A stretch of DNA of 64,000 nucleotides, from positions 22,195,001 through 22,259,000 of the forward strand of contig CM077594.1 in assembly GCA_039654915.1 (NCBI GenBank). The letters are read 5' to 3'. Source of the DNA: Aquilaria yunnanensis (lineage: Eukaryota; Streptophyta; Magnoliopsida; Malvales; Thymelaeaceae). Shown here in pieces: positions 12,350 through 23,600 of this stretch. The number at the start of each line of letters is the position of its first letter. The first letter of the stretch is position 1. Under the pieces are notes generated by a model. It saw only the letters and a program-made list of their open reading frames with translations, was not told the origin of the DNA and did not search any database. A program made the translations under genes and the position numbers.

Positions 12350-13898
12350 ATGGACAGTGATGGGAAAGAGTTGCATGCCATAATGGTAGAATACATGAAG
12401 TGGACTCACTTGACAAGTTTGGCCTTGCAGCATATTGACGACTATTATTGAAAGTATATTCTTAAGAAACCATGCATGACTTCTTTACAAACAGGTATGC
12501 AATTCATAGTTCTCTAACCTGTAAGAAACAAAGGCACTCTAGCTACAAATGCTAAATTTTATTCTCTGCACCTGACTAATTTTTAAACTTAATAATATGG
12601 TGTTTTTCATAGGTGAGCTATGGGTATGAGAGCTATTGAATGGTCATGATGGACGGTTTTATAGGGCATTTAGGATGTGAAAAGATATATTCCTAAGTTT
12701 GCTTTATACTTTGGAGAATAAGTATGGATTGCGTGGTTCATTTAACATGTCCACTACGAAGGCACTTGCATTGTTTTTATATATATTAGGACATGGAGAT
12801 TCAAATCGAGAAATTCAAGAGCGTTTTCAAAGATCAGGAGAACCAATTAGTAGGTACTTCAATATAGTATTAGAAAGTGTCATTGGCATGTCTTCTGATG
12901 TGATTCAGCCTTGTGACCGTGAATTCAAAGATACACCAGAACAGATTAGAAGGGATCATAGATATATGCCTCATTTTAAGGTAAATAAACTTGCTTAGTT
13001 ACCATAGTGTAAGCAAAATCATTTAGTTTCACTCATATAATAAATAACCATTTCTCACAAGTATATATGTCTTCTTTTATGCTTTTGAATGTTATAGGAT
13101 TGTATAAGTGCTATTGATGGCACACATATCCCAGCCTGTATCCCGGTTGCAGATCAAATACCGTATATTGGACGGAAAGGTGTGCCAACAAAAAATGTGA
13201 TGGCAGTATGCGATTTTAATATATGTTTTACTTTTGTTCTTCCTGGCTGGGAAGGATCAGCTCATGATGCAAATGTGGTTTATAAGGCTTTACGTCAAGA
13301 TCAATGGAATTTTCCTCACCCTCCACCTGGTACGTAAATATTCAATTCTCTTCTTTGTTAGCATAAATAACATTTCTTGTTAATTAATCAAACTTGCGCA
13401 GGTAAATATTATTTAGTGGATGTGAGGTACCCTCAAATTCCAGGTTACTTAGGACCTTATAGAGGGGAGAGGTATCACTTATCTGATTTTCGTCAAGGAA
13501 GACCGGTATCCAAAAAAGAAGCGATATTCAACAAAGCTCATTCATCTTTACGAAGTGTGATTGAAAGAGCTTTTGGAGTGCTGAAAAATAAATGGGCTAT
13601 GTTACGAATTATGACAAATTATCCTTTTCCCAAGCAGGTTTTGATAGTAATCGCAGCCATGACTTTGCATAATTATATACGAAGGCATCTTGAGAGCAAA
13701 GATTCTGATTTTTACAAGTTTGAATATGAAGATGATGATTTAGAAGAACATACATATGATGATGATGATGAGAGTTATGAAAACGATGGAAGAAACACCA
13801 ATGAGTCAGAGATGAAAAACCTAAAAGAGAAAATAACCGAAAGTCTACTGAGATCTAGTTGGCATCTGTATATCTTTTTTTTTTTTTTTGTGGAATAA
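12350..13898 (+). pseudogene. Harbinger DDE transposase, four-exon, broken (HARBI1/ALP1 family)
   Basis: Exons read as 12350-12494, 12613-12980, 13098-13329 and 13402-13898, all with GT-AG borders; exons 3 and 4 join through a split glycine codon. The DDE triad is present: aspartate in AIDGTHIP and aspartate in GSAHDANVV (exon 3), glutamate in SVIERAFGVLKNKW (exon 4). The C-terminus is acidic. Three in-frame TGA codons (near 12449, 12625 and 12677) disrupt exons 1 and 2 while the catalytic exons stay open. Role: cut-and-paste transposase acting at the terminal repeats with the Myb-like partner upstream. Confidence 0.85.
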
Positions 13899-14429
13899 AG
13901 TTTGCATTTTCGGGAGTTAGAGCTCATTTTTCGTCTTGTCATTATGTATTTCATTATGGTATGAAGTTGAGTGGCTTTGAAGCTGCTTCACATTTATAAT
14001 GGTGAAATGACTTCTGAACCTTTTTATGCTGAAAGTTTAAGGTATAGATATATTTTTTTTTTTTTGCCAATATTGGTTAACTTTTCAGGTATTAAAGATT
14101 TATGAGAGATTAAATGATAAAAAAAGAAATATGATCATAATATTGCAAGAAAAAATGTCAATTCAAAGTACATAATTCTGGCAATGTGATAGACATCAAA
14201 GCCATGTTATAGACATTACTTAACCAGGAGGCAAAGCCACACAAAAGGAGAATTTTTGAAGCAAGTTAAATTGTGGCTTTTAGTAAATTTGTCACATAAT
14301 AGCTTTTACTTAAAGTTAATTTACCAAACACTAAAAAATTTTCATGCTAACAGCTAACTCTAATACTAACAGCTGACTGCTAACAGCTAATGCTAACCTC
14401 TAACTCTAATATCTAACGCTAAACTCTGA

Positions 14430-14449
14430 CGCTATTACCAAACAGGCAC
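14430..14449 (-). repeat. Right terminal inverted repeat of the Harbinger element
   Basis: The reverse complement begins GTGCCTGTTTGG, matching the left end. Followed by TTT, the target-site duplication. Confidence 0.75.
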
Positions 14450-14452
14450 TTT

Positions 14453-16228
14453 CTGTCTATAACTCTAAATACCTTAAACATTATCTATCTCTTTTTTCAC
14501 ATAAATATGTACCTTAAATATATTTATAAATGCCCTTTTCATAACTCCAGATTTAAACACATTTAAACATTTGTGTGAATAAAATTCTTTATATGTTGAC
14601 ATATAAGGTATGAAAATAAATTAATTCCAGTGACACATATTCTAAATTACTGGGTGAAGTGGCGGAGTGGGATTTTTTTTTATGTAACATCGTCAACCAT
14701 TTTCATTTACTGCAATAAGTTAGAGCTTAGACAAAGTAAATACCATACACATCTTTAAGGCTAATATAGTATATAATAATATAACAAAAAGTCTAGTAGT
14801 GATAACAAATAAAATTGCTTGCCTAATTATACAAATTTGAATAACTGAGAAAAATGATGAAATTTTCATCTCACTTGTTCTAAAGACAATTATTTAGATA
14901 ATAGTATTAGGATATTACTAATTTGATATTAATAATCACTTTGATTCAATGCCTACTAGACTTGATTTTCCGCCATTTCCTTCATCTGAAAATGACAAAT
15001 CCATACTAGGGTCTTCCTTGGATTCATCCTTATTACCATCAAATAAATTGTTATACAAAATTAGCTTGAAAGTACAAAATTAGCTAATGTTGAAACCTTT
15101 GGGAAATCACAAAATCCAAATATTGTTGTACTCTTCAAATATAGACGATTTTTAACTGAGATGCCACATTCAATAAAGCCACAATCGTCCACCTCATCAA
15201 TATCGTCCATCTAGAAATCATGTTTCGATTACCTTCATTATTTAGAAGTTGGAACGAATTCAATTAAAAAGGTTATTGAATTAAAAAGGTTATTCAATAA
15301 AAAATACAGGCAACATAATTCAGTGAAAAAACATTATTTAATTTAAAGAGGTAATCAAATAATATAATATACTTGATTTAGAAATGATGCTTTTTTTCCA
15401 TAAGAATCTCGTTATCCCTTTCCACTATCTTCAATTTGTCAAGTAAACTTGTGTTCATGAGCCTTAGTTCTGCAAACCGACATTTTGCATGAATTCTTCC
15501 ACTAAAGTTAAGGTCTATGATTTTGAAAGGAAAAAATTTCTATTACATGTCACACTGCACTTTCCCTGCTACTCTAAAAGCTTGCTGATGGATTGCTAAA
15601 ATACAACTACTTTTTCATGACAATATCTATTTTAATCTCAATAAAGGATATAAATGTTGCTGAGCCCAACTTTTCTGTACTATAAATTGCATCAGGGAGA
15701 TTAGGATGTTTTAGAATTTTCTTTAACACACAAACATGACAAAATGGTAACGATATCCATTTTCTCGGGGAAGATGATTTTTTTTTTCTGTATAGGAAGA
15801 AGAATTTTTTATCTCTGGTACCAATTGTTAATGATGTCAGATAATGAAGCCTTTATAAATTGTTATTGTGCCTTTATATATGGAAATATATCAACATTTA
15901 ATTTCCAGTGTACTAAAATTGGCCTTTAAATTGTTATTGTGTTTTACATATGGAATTTTTGAATGATTTCCAGTGTACTAAGACCAAATGTACATGCAAT
16001 GTATGCAATTGAATGTGCAAGTCAACTGCACTAAAATTTATCATTTCAAATTAAATGCAGTGTGAATGGAATGTGATTTTAGTTATGTAAAGCATTCAAT
16101 GTGTAATTTGAATTATAACATAGCATGGAATATACACATGTGATTTGGAATTCGAATCCAATTCTAGCAAAATGAATGAAGGTGGGACAAATTTCAATAA
16201 AACACATTAACGCCATATTTATTAGAAA
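14453..16228. other. AT-rich spacer between Harbinger and Helitron B
   Basis: No gene recognised on either strand. Two near-identical 40-60-base stretches around 15840-15920 and 15925-15985 ('tttaaattgttattgtg', 'gatttccagtgtacta') indicate a small local duplication. Confidence 0.55.
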
Positions 16229-16257
16229 CTAGTTTAAATACCCGGTGTTGCCACTGG
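16229..16257 (-). other. Helitron B 3' terminus: hairpin and CTAG end
   Basis: On the - strand a 6-bp stem with one mismatch (16257-16252 with 16247-16242) and a 4-base loop is followed 9 bases later by CTAG at 16232-16229, and then T. Confidence 0.82.
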
Positions 16258-16743
16258 ATTTAAAAAAATAGGGTGCCAAGGAAACAATATTGCATAAATT
16301 TTATGAAAAACAGAATAAAAATTAGGCAACTGATAAAACAACAGTTATAAAGGGAAGTTCTTGGTTGTTTGTTTAAAATTGAACTGTAACAATAAAGAAG
16401 AACATGTTGATAAATATTGGAAATACAGGAAAACAATTTCTTTTCTAAATAAAGGCATTATTATTCAAGAACTTCTTAAGTAGATTGATTATTTGGAGTC
16501 ACCGGAGTCTCAGTCCTGCAAAAACAAATAAACATTAATTATACTAACCCAGTTGAGTAAATTTTTAAAACAACCAAATGGTTTGTACCTTTGTAGACAA
16601 TTAAGATCATGACCAACTTGTACAGGAGAATTTGTTAAGTGATAAATTTGGTGGTTTTTGAATTGTGACCTGTAAATTAATGGGTAAATATAGACAAATG
16701 GTACAACAATAGTTATATTTATAGATAGATAATTATTCGCTAT
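16230..16743 (-). pseudogene. Helitron B 3' tail cut off by the Ogre insertion
   Basis: This block continues, across the retrotransposon, the sequence that stops at 44056. Read on the - strand it begins with an open stretch (16743 to about 16510) that may be the last part of the RPA-like gene, with a candidate acceptor (TTTTTGCAG) near 16517. The rest is AT-rich 3' sequence ending in the Helitron terminus. No domain can be named in so short a piece. Confidence 0.5.
16739..16743. repeat. Target-site duplication GCTAT, left
   Basis: GCTAT directly abuts the LTR end at 16744 and is repeated at 44056-44060, the 5-bp duplication expected of LTR-retrotransposon integration. Confidence 0.93.
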
Positions 16744-17025
16744 TGTGGCAACGTGCGGATCGTTTTCGGGAGTCGCCACCAATCAGTTTTCTTAGGTCGA
16801 TTGGATACCTAAAATATGGTCTGCGAGAGTTCGGGGATCGGGAGTACGGTTACGTTAAAACAACTTTGTTAAAACGCCCAAAAATTGGCACCTTAGTTGA
16901 TTTTAATTTTGTTTTGCTTTGCTTTTAAAAAAAAATTTCAGTTAATTTTCAAAAATTAGAAATTTTAACTGGATTAGTCGAAATGTGGATTTTTTAATTA
17001 ATTTATATAAAATTTGATACTTCCG

Positions 17026-17241
17026 AACCATGGACTCTGCCGAGTCATTTGGACACGGAAGATTTTGATTCCGAACCATGGACTCTGCCGAGTCATTTGG
17101 ACACGGAATTTGGTGAAATTTTAAACAATTTTATCCATATTGTAAAAAATATGGATTTATATCTTTTTATTTAATTTATTTATTTTAAAAAGTTTGATAT
17201 TTTCCAAACCGTAGATCCTGCCGGATCATCCGGATATGGAA
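17026..17241. repeat. 36-base 'ccgaaccatgga...' motif, three copies in the 3' LTR (fourth near 18569)
   Basis: Copies start near 17026, 17071 and 17205, and near 18569: 'ccgaaccatggactctgccg' then 'agtcatttggacacgga', with variants carrying 'gatcctgccggatcat'. The 5' LTR has the same four. Each contains short inverted halves around the 'ctgccg' centre. Function unknown; they stand out from the AT-rich surroundings. Confidence 0.6.
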
Positions 17242-17340
17242 ATTGATTTATCGTAATTATTTAATTCTTATTATTATGAAATTAATTTTTAAATGGTAAT
17301 TCTTTTTGTTTATGAATGATTTTTAATACTAACTAAAAAA

Positions 17341-17735
17341 TTTATCTTTATATTTTTACTTCTTTTTTTACTTTCTTTCTTTTTCTTCTTTTTTACTTAT
17401 TTTTACTTTTTTTTTTTAATTTTCTTTTAATTTCTTTTCTTTTCTTTCTTTTTTATTCTTTTCTTTCTTTCTTTTCTTTTTCTTTTTCTTTCTTTTATCT
17501 TTCTTTTCTTTTTCTTATCTTTCCTTTCTTTTTTTATCTTATCTTTCTTTTTTCTTTCTTATCTTTCTTTTATTTTTCTTGTCTTTTCTTTCTTTCTTTT
17601 CTTTTTCTTATCTTTTCTTTTTTTTTTTTTATCTTTCTTTTCTTTCTTATCTTTCTTTTATTTTTCTTTCTTATCTTTCTTTTATTTTTCTTATCTTTCT
17701 TTTTTTTTTCTTGTTTACTTTTTTTGTTTTCTTGT
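17341..17735. repeat. Long CT-rich (TTTCTTT) microsatellite tract in the 3' LTR
   Basis: Nearly pure pyrimidine on the + strand for about 390 bases, hence purine-rich in the element's transcript. The equivalent tract in the 5' LTR runs from about 40860 to 41232. Open frames reading as runs of Phe/Leu/Ser here are compositional. Confidence 0.85.
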
Positions 17736-17866
17736 TTAATGAAAGATATTTATTATTTTAAAGGATTACTCAATTTATAAAAGAATTAAAAAAAATAATA
17801 ATTAATTTTTATTTAATAAGAAGTTAATTTAAAAGAATTAAAGAGTTTAAAAATAAAAATTTTGAT

Positions 17867-17961
17867 CATGGTACGGGGCGTTGTTACTCAGCCAGACCCT
17901 CTTCACCAGGTGAAGCAGCTCAAAAGCGGGCACGAGACAGTTTCCAGCCAATATACCATGA
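17867..17961. other. Structured non-AT-rich island inside the LTR
   Basis: A ~90-base stretch of balanced composition in otherwise AT-rich sequence, bracketed by inverted repeats (CATGGTA near 17868 and TACCATG near 17954) and containing a near-perfect hairpin CTTCACC-A-GGTGAAG near 17908. It is identical in the other LTR (about 41375-41468). It could be a structured RNA or protein-binding element of the leader; no function is known to me. Confidence 0.5.
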
Positions 17962-19544
17962 ACTAAAAATTTTTTATTATTTTTATTATTTTTTTATTAT
18001 TTTATTATTATTTTTTATTATTTTTTTTTTATAAAAGATTAACCAAAAGTAATTGTTTTATTAAGAGAATCAAAAATTTATATGTATATTTTAAACAAAA
18101 GAAGAAAAGTTTTGATATTTATTTAATTTATTTTGGAATAAAAGATTATTTAACCGAAAACTTATATGTATTTTAAAACAAAAGTCTTGATATTTTTATT
18201 TTTATATTCTTCTTTGTTTGATGAAAGATTTTTTTTTTTAATTTTAATTTATATTTCTGAAAATATATCTAATCAATAAGTCAAAAATATTTAAGAGAAA
18301 ATTCAATTATTTTTGTTTTATTTTGTATTATTTTGAAATTATTTGATTAAGATTTTTATAAAAGAAACAAAAAGTTATATAATTTAATAAGTAAAATATT
18401 ACTGAATAAAATATTAACCCAAAATTTTTACGCTTTTTATTCTTTTTATTAATAAAGAAAACTAAAAAAAATTATATATTAATAGATAATTAATATATTA
18501 GTCTAAAGTTTTTTTTTATTTTTTTATAAAGAAAAAATTTATTTATATATTTTATTTAAAAATATTTCCGAGCCATGGATCCTGGCGGATCATTTGGTCA
18601 TGGAGTTTTAATTTTTTTTTTATTTCATTAATTATTAATTTTAAAGATGTATTAAAAGAATGATTTTATGTTTATTTATTTATTTATTTTATTTTTGAAT
18701 TATTTCATTATGTTTGTTTATTAAAAGGAATAAAAACTTTGTTTCAAAATAAAAAAAAAAGTAATTTTTATTAGCCTTTAGAAAATTATTCACGTAAAAT
18801 TCCTTTTTTTTATCTTTTAATCATAAAAAAATTCAATTAATAAAGTGGGGTTTTTTAGCCATCCACTTTAATAACACAATAATAATAAAAGTTAGCACAA
18901 TTAATATAGTTAGATTAGTTGGATTAGTTAGTTAATAACAATAAAAAGGTTAGTAAAAGTTAGATTAAATTAATTAACAACAATAATAAAAATTAGCCAA
19001 GTTTAATTAAATTAATTGTTAACAACAATAATAAAAAGTTAGTCAAGTTAATTAAATTAATTAATTACAACAAAAATAAAAGTTAGACAATTTAATTAAT
19101 TTAATTAATTAACAACAATAATAAAAGTTAGCCAAGTTTAATTAAGTTAATTAATTAACAACAATAAATAAAAATTAGCCAAGTTTAATTAAGTTAATTA
19201 ATTAACAACAATAAATAAAAGTTAGCCAAGTTTAATTAAGTTAATTAATTACAACAAAAATAAAAGTTAGACAATTTAATTAATTATTAACAACAATAAT
19301 AATAAAGGTTAGTAAAAATTAGCAAGTTAGTTGTTAGTTGCTAATAACAAAAAAAAAAAAGGGTTAGTAATAATAACAATAATAAACAAATAAACAAGTA
19401 AAAAAAAATAAATGAGTTAGTTAATTAATTTTCTGCAAAGACAAAATAAAAAGGTTAGTGACCTAATAGAAAGAAATTGAAAAGATGATGGGTGAAACAA
19501 GGGTTTAACCTTTTAGTTTTGAATTTTGAATCCCAGGAAACGAT

Positions 19545-19835
19545 GACGGCGTGAGGCAGGGGGGTGGCGCTGGCGGCGAGGGGAAGGGCAGGGGGCGACG
19601 GGCGACCGTCGGCGAGGGCGGACGGCACGGTGACGGCGGCGGGGGCAGGGCGACGGCGACGGGCAAGGCGGCGCGGCGGAGGTGTCCGGCGGAGGAAAAA
19701 GGAGAGAAAGAAGAACGCGGGCGGCGCGGCGGCGGGAGTTAGGCACGACGGCGACGGCGTCGGGACGGCCGGACGACGGCGGCAGGACGGTTGGGCGGAG
19801 GCGTGGTGGCCGGCGGACGGCGGTGGTGGGCACGG
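19545..19835. other. GC-rich island in the 3' LTR (copy in the 5' LTR near 43052-43345)
   Basis: About 290 bases of extremely GC-rich, 'cggcg'-dominated sequence ending in a GA microsatellite. On the coding strand it lies about 180 bases downstream of the LTR TATA box, so it falls in the transcribed leader. Several strands and frames are open there (proline/arginine-rich on -, glycine/arginine-rich on +), which is compositional and not evidence of a protein. Confidence 0.7.
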
Positions 19836-20017
19836 CGAGAGAGAGAGATAGAGAGAGAGAGAGAAAGAGAGACGGAACAGAGAAAAAAAGTTTTGGCTTT
19901 CTGGGGAAGAAGGGAAGAGGGCTGGGGCTAAGGGATGTAATTTTATCTTTTTTTAAAACTGAGCTCTAAGTTTTTTTTCTATTTTTTTTCTGTGTTCAGC
20001 ACAAAATTTGGGGGGGC

Positions 20018-20025
20018 TATTTATA
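20018..20025 (-). promoter_or_regulatory. TATA box of the 3' LTR
   Basis: TATAAATA on the coding strand about 525 bases from the LTR start, embedded in 'ctataaatagcccccc'. The same box in the 5' LTR (43525-43532) should drive the genomic RNA, making U3 about 0.55 kb and R-U5 about 3.2 kb. Confidence 0.65.
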
Positions 20026-20553
20026 GAGGAAGTTTAGCTGAACTGTTGATGGATAAATTAATAAAAAATTTCAAACTTATCTCTTAAATTGGTAAAATGA
20101 CAATTTTAGTCCTTTACGTCTCTCAGCCTCTGGATAAGTTCCTGAAGCTTCTGATTTTGACAATTTTGTCGTTTTCTGTCAATTTGAGCCAAAAACGTCG
20201 GCAGGCTCAAAATTTTATGTGACAAACTGCCAAATGCTCCTGGAACTTTCAGAATTTGTCAATTTTGCCTGAAACTTCTTAATTTTGTCATTTTTACCTC
20301 AAACTTTTAAATTTTGTCATTTTTATGGAGTTTTCTTTTTTTCTTTCAAACATACACATATACACACATATATCAAATCTTCACAAAACAAAACAAAAAA
20401 AAATATATATATATTTTAAACTAATTAAAAAAATTTAGTAATAATAATAACAATAATAATAATAATAATACATTTTTTTTATTTAATTTTTTTTTTATTT
20501 AATTTTTTTTAAAATTATTTTAATGGCCGGACGAAATTGGGTGTCAACAGCTG

Positions 20554-20562
20554 CCCCCCTTT
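20554..20562 (-). promoter_or_regulatory. Polypurine tract
   Basis: AAAGGGGGG on the coding strand, followed by CAGC and then the 3' LTR start TGTTGACACC. This is the expected primer for plus-strand DNA synthesis. Confidence 0.85.
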
Positions 20563-20655
20563 GCATGCTTCATGGGACATGATGTATGCAAAGTTAGTTA
20601 CCAAATTTCGTCCAGCTTAGCTAGGCATTGAAAACCTTCTCGCCGCCTAAACTCT

Positions 20656-23600
20656 GAGGTTTAAGGAAAGGTCCTTGGAACCTCTAACGATAGGAAAGGT
20701 TCTATCGTTGTAAGATGGACTGAATGATTGACTGTTTGTTTGAGGTTTAAGGAAAGGTCCTTGGAACCTCTAACGATAGGAAAGGTTCTATCGTTGTAAG
20801 ATGGACTGAATGATTGATTGTTTGTTTGAGGTTTAAGGAAAGGTCCTTAGAACCTCTAACGATAGGAAAGGTTCTATCGTTGTAAGATGGACTGAATGAT
20901 TGATTGTTTGTTTGAGGTTTAAGGAAAGGTCCTTAGAACCTCTAACGATAGGAAAGGTTCTATCGTTGTAAGATGGACTGAATGATTGATTGTTTGTTTG
21001 AGGTTTAAGGAAAGGTCCTTGGAACCTCTAACGATAGGAAAGGTTCTATCGTTGTAAGATGGACTGAATGATTGATTGTTTGTTTGAGGTTTAAGGAAAG
21101 GTCCTTGGAACCTCTAACGATAGGAAAGGTTCTATCGTTGTAAGATGGACTGAATGATTGATTGTTTGTTTGAGGTTTAAGGAAAGGTCCTTGGAACCTC
21201 TAACGATAGGAAAGGTTCTATCGTTGTAAGATGGACTGAATGATTGATTGTTTGTTTGAGGTTTAAGGAAAGGTCCTTAGAACCTCTAACGATAGGAAAG
21301 GTTCTATCGTTGTAAGATGGACTGAATGATTGATTGTTTGTTTGAGGTTTAAGGAAAGGTCCTTAGAACCTCTAACGATAGGAAAGGTTCTATCGTTGTA
21401 AGATGGACTGAATGATTGATTGCTTGTTTGAGGTTAAGGAAAGGTCCTTAGAACCTCTAACGATAGGAAAGGTTCTATCGTTGTAAGATGGACTGAATGA
21501 TTGATTGTTTGTTTGAGGTTTAAGGAAAGGTCCTTGGAACCTCTAACGATAGGAAAGGTTCTATCGTTGTAAGATGGACTGAATGATTGATTGTTTGTTT
21601 GAGGTTTAAGGAAAGGTCCTTGGAACCTCTAACGATAGGAAAGGTTCTATCGTTGTAAGATGGACTGAATGATTGATTGTTTGTTTGAGGTTTAAGGAAA
21701 GGTCCTTAGAACCTCTAACGATAGGAAAGGTTCTATCGTTGTAAGATGGACTGAATGATTGATTGTTTGTTTGAGGTTTAAGGAAAGGTCCTTGGAACCT
21801 CTAACGATAGGAAAGGTTCTATCGTTGTAAGATGGACTGAATGATTGATTGTTTGTTTGAGGTTTAAGGAAAGGTCCTTGGAACCTCTAACGATAGGAAA
21901 GGTTCTATCGTTGTAAGATGGACTGAATGATTGATTGTTTGTTTGAGGTTTAAGGAAAGGTCCTTAGAACCTCTAACGATAGGAAAGGTTCTATCGTTGT
22001 AAGATGGACTGAATGATTGATTGTTTGTTTGAGGTTTAAGGAAAGGTCCTTAGAACCTCTAACGATAGGAAAGGTTCTATCGTTGTAAGATGGACTGAAT
22101 GATTGATTGTTTGTTTGAGGTTTAAGGAAAGGTCCTTGGAACCTCTAACGATAGGAAAGGTTCTATCGTTGTAAGATGGACTGAATGATTGATTGTTTGT
22201 TTGAGGTTTAAGGAAAGGTCCTTGGAACCTCTAACGATAGGAAAGGTTCTATCGTTGTAAGATGGACTGAATGATTGATTGTTTGTTTGAGGTTTAAGGA
22301 AAGGTCCTTGGAACCTCTAACGATAGGAAAGGTTCTATCGTTGTAAGATGGACTGAATGATTGATTGTTTGTTTGAGGTTTAAGGAAAGGTCCTTAGAAC
22401 CTCTAACGATAGGAAAGGTTCTATCGTTGTAAGATGGACTGAATGATTGATTGTTTGTTTGAGGTTTAAGGAAAGGTCCTTAGAACCTCTAACGATAGGA
22501 AAGGTTCTATCGTTGTAAGATGGACTGAATGATTGATTGTTTGTTTGAGGTTAAGGAAAGGTCCTTAGAACCTCTAACGATAGGAAAGGTTCTATCGTTG
22601 TAAGATGGACTGAATGATTGATTGTTTGTTTGAGGTTTAAGGAAAGGTCCTTAGAACCTCTAACGATAGGAAAGGTTCTATCGTTGTAAGATGGACTGAA
22701 TGATTGATTGCTTGTTTGAGGTTAAGGAAAGGTCCTTGGAACCTCTAACGATAGGAAAGGTTCTATCGTTGTAAGATGGACTGAATGATTGATTGTTTGT
22801 TTGAGGTTTAAGGAAAGGTCCTTAGAACCTCTAACGATAGGAAAGGTTCTATCGTTGTAAGATGGACTGAATGATTGATTGTTTGTTTGAGGTTTAAGGA
22901 AAGGTCCTTAGAACCTCTAACGATAGGAAAGGTTCTATCGTTGTAAGATGGACTGAATGATTGATTGCTTGTTTGAGGTTAAGGAAAGGTCCTTAGAACC
23001 TCTAACGATAGGAAAGGTTCTATCGTTGTAAGATGGACTGAATGATTGATTGTTTGTTTGAGGTTTAAGGAAAGGTCCTTGGAACCTCTAACGATAGGAA
23101 AGGTTCTATCGTTGTAAGATGGACTGAATGATTGATTGTTTGTTTGAGGTTTAAGGAAAGGTCCTTAGAACCTCTAACGATAGGAAAGGTTCTATCGTTG
23201 TAAGATGGACTGAATGATTGATTGTTTGTTTGAGGTTTAAGGAAAGGTCCTTGGAACCTCTAACGATAGGAAAGGTTCTATCGTTGTAAGATGGACTGAA
23301 TGATTGATTGTTTGTTTGAGGTTTAAGGAAAGGTCCTTGGAACCTCTAACGATAGGAAAGGTTCTATCGTTGTAAGATGGACTGAATGATTGATTGTTTG
23401 TTTGAGGTTTAAGGAAAGGTCCTTAGAACCTCTAACGATAGGAAAGGTTCTATCGTTGTAAGATGGACTGAATGATTGATTGTTTGTTTGAGGTTTAAGG
23501 AAAGGTCCTTAGAACCTCTAACGATAGGAAAGGTTCTATCGTTGTAAGATGGACTGAATGATTGATTGTTTGTTTGAGGTTTAAGGAAAGGTCCTTAGAA

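Larger units (their letters stand above)
9906..14449 (+). mobile_element. PIF/Harbinger DNA transposon, complete ends, decayed genes
   Basis: The left end reads GTGCCTATTTGG and the right end, reverse-complemented, reads GTGCCTGTTTGG; such ends are typical of plant PIF/Harbinger elements. Both ends are flanked by TTT (9903-9905 and 14450-14452), a 3-bp target-site duplication as expected for the superfamily, though TTA/TAA is commoner. Inside are the two genes the superfamily carries, a Myb/SANT-like protein and a DDE transposase, both on the + strand and both interrupted by stops. Subterminal regions contain repeated 'gctaac' or 'gttaaacgct' motifs that could be transposase-binding sites. 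Length 4544 bp. Confidence 0.85.
16744..20549 (-). repeat. 3' LTR of the Ogre element (3806 bp)
   Basis: Matches 40251-44055 almost base for base. By eye I see about five substitutions (for example near 16759-16763, 17219, 18034 and 19850) plus a few single-base length changes in homopolymers. It contains a long pyrimidine tract (17341-17730), four related 36-base motifs, a structured island (17867-17961), a string of 'ttaattaacaacaataa...agttagccaag' repeats (18870-19400), a GC-rich island (19545-19835) and a TATA box (20018-20025, - strand). Confidence 0.95.

Noticed and set aside
17579..17761. Phe/Leu/Ser-rich 'membrane protein' frame
   Set aside because: Lies in the CT-rich microsatellite; purely compositional.
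19513..19969. Proline/arginine-rich and glycine/arginine-rich frames on both strands in the LTR GC-rich island (again at 43020-43476)
   Set aside because: Several overlapping frames on both strands are open at once because the GC-rich sequence contains few stops; low complexity, no domain.
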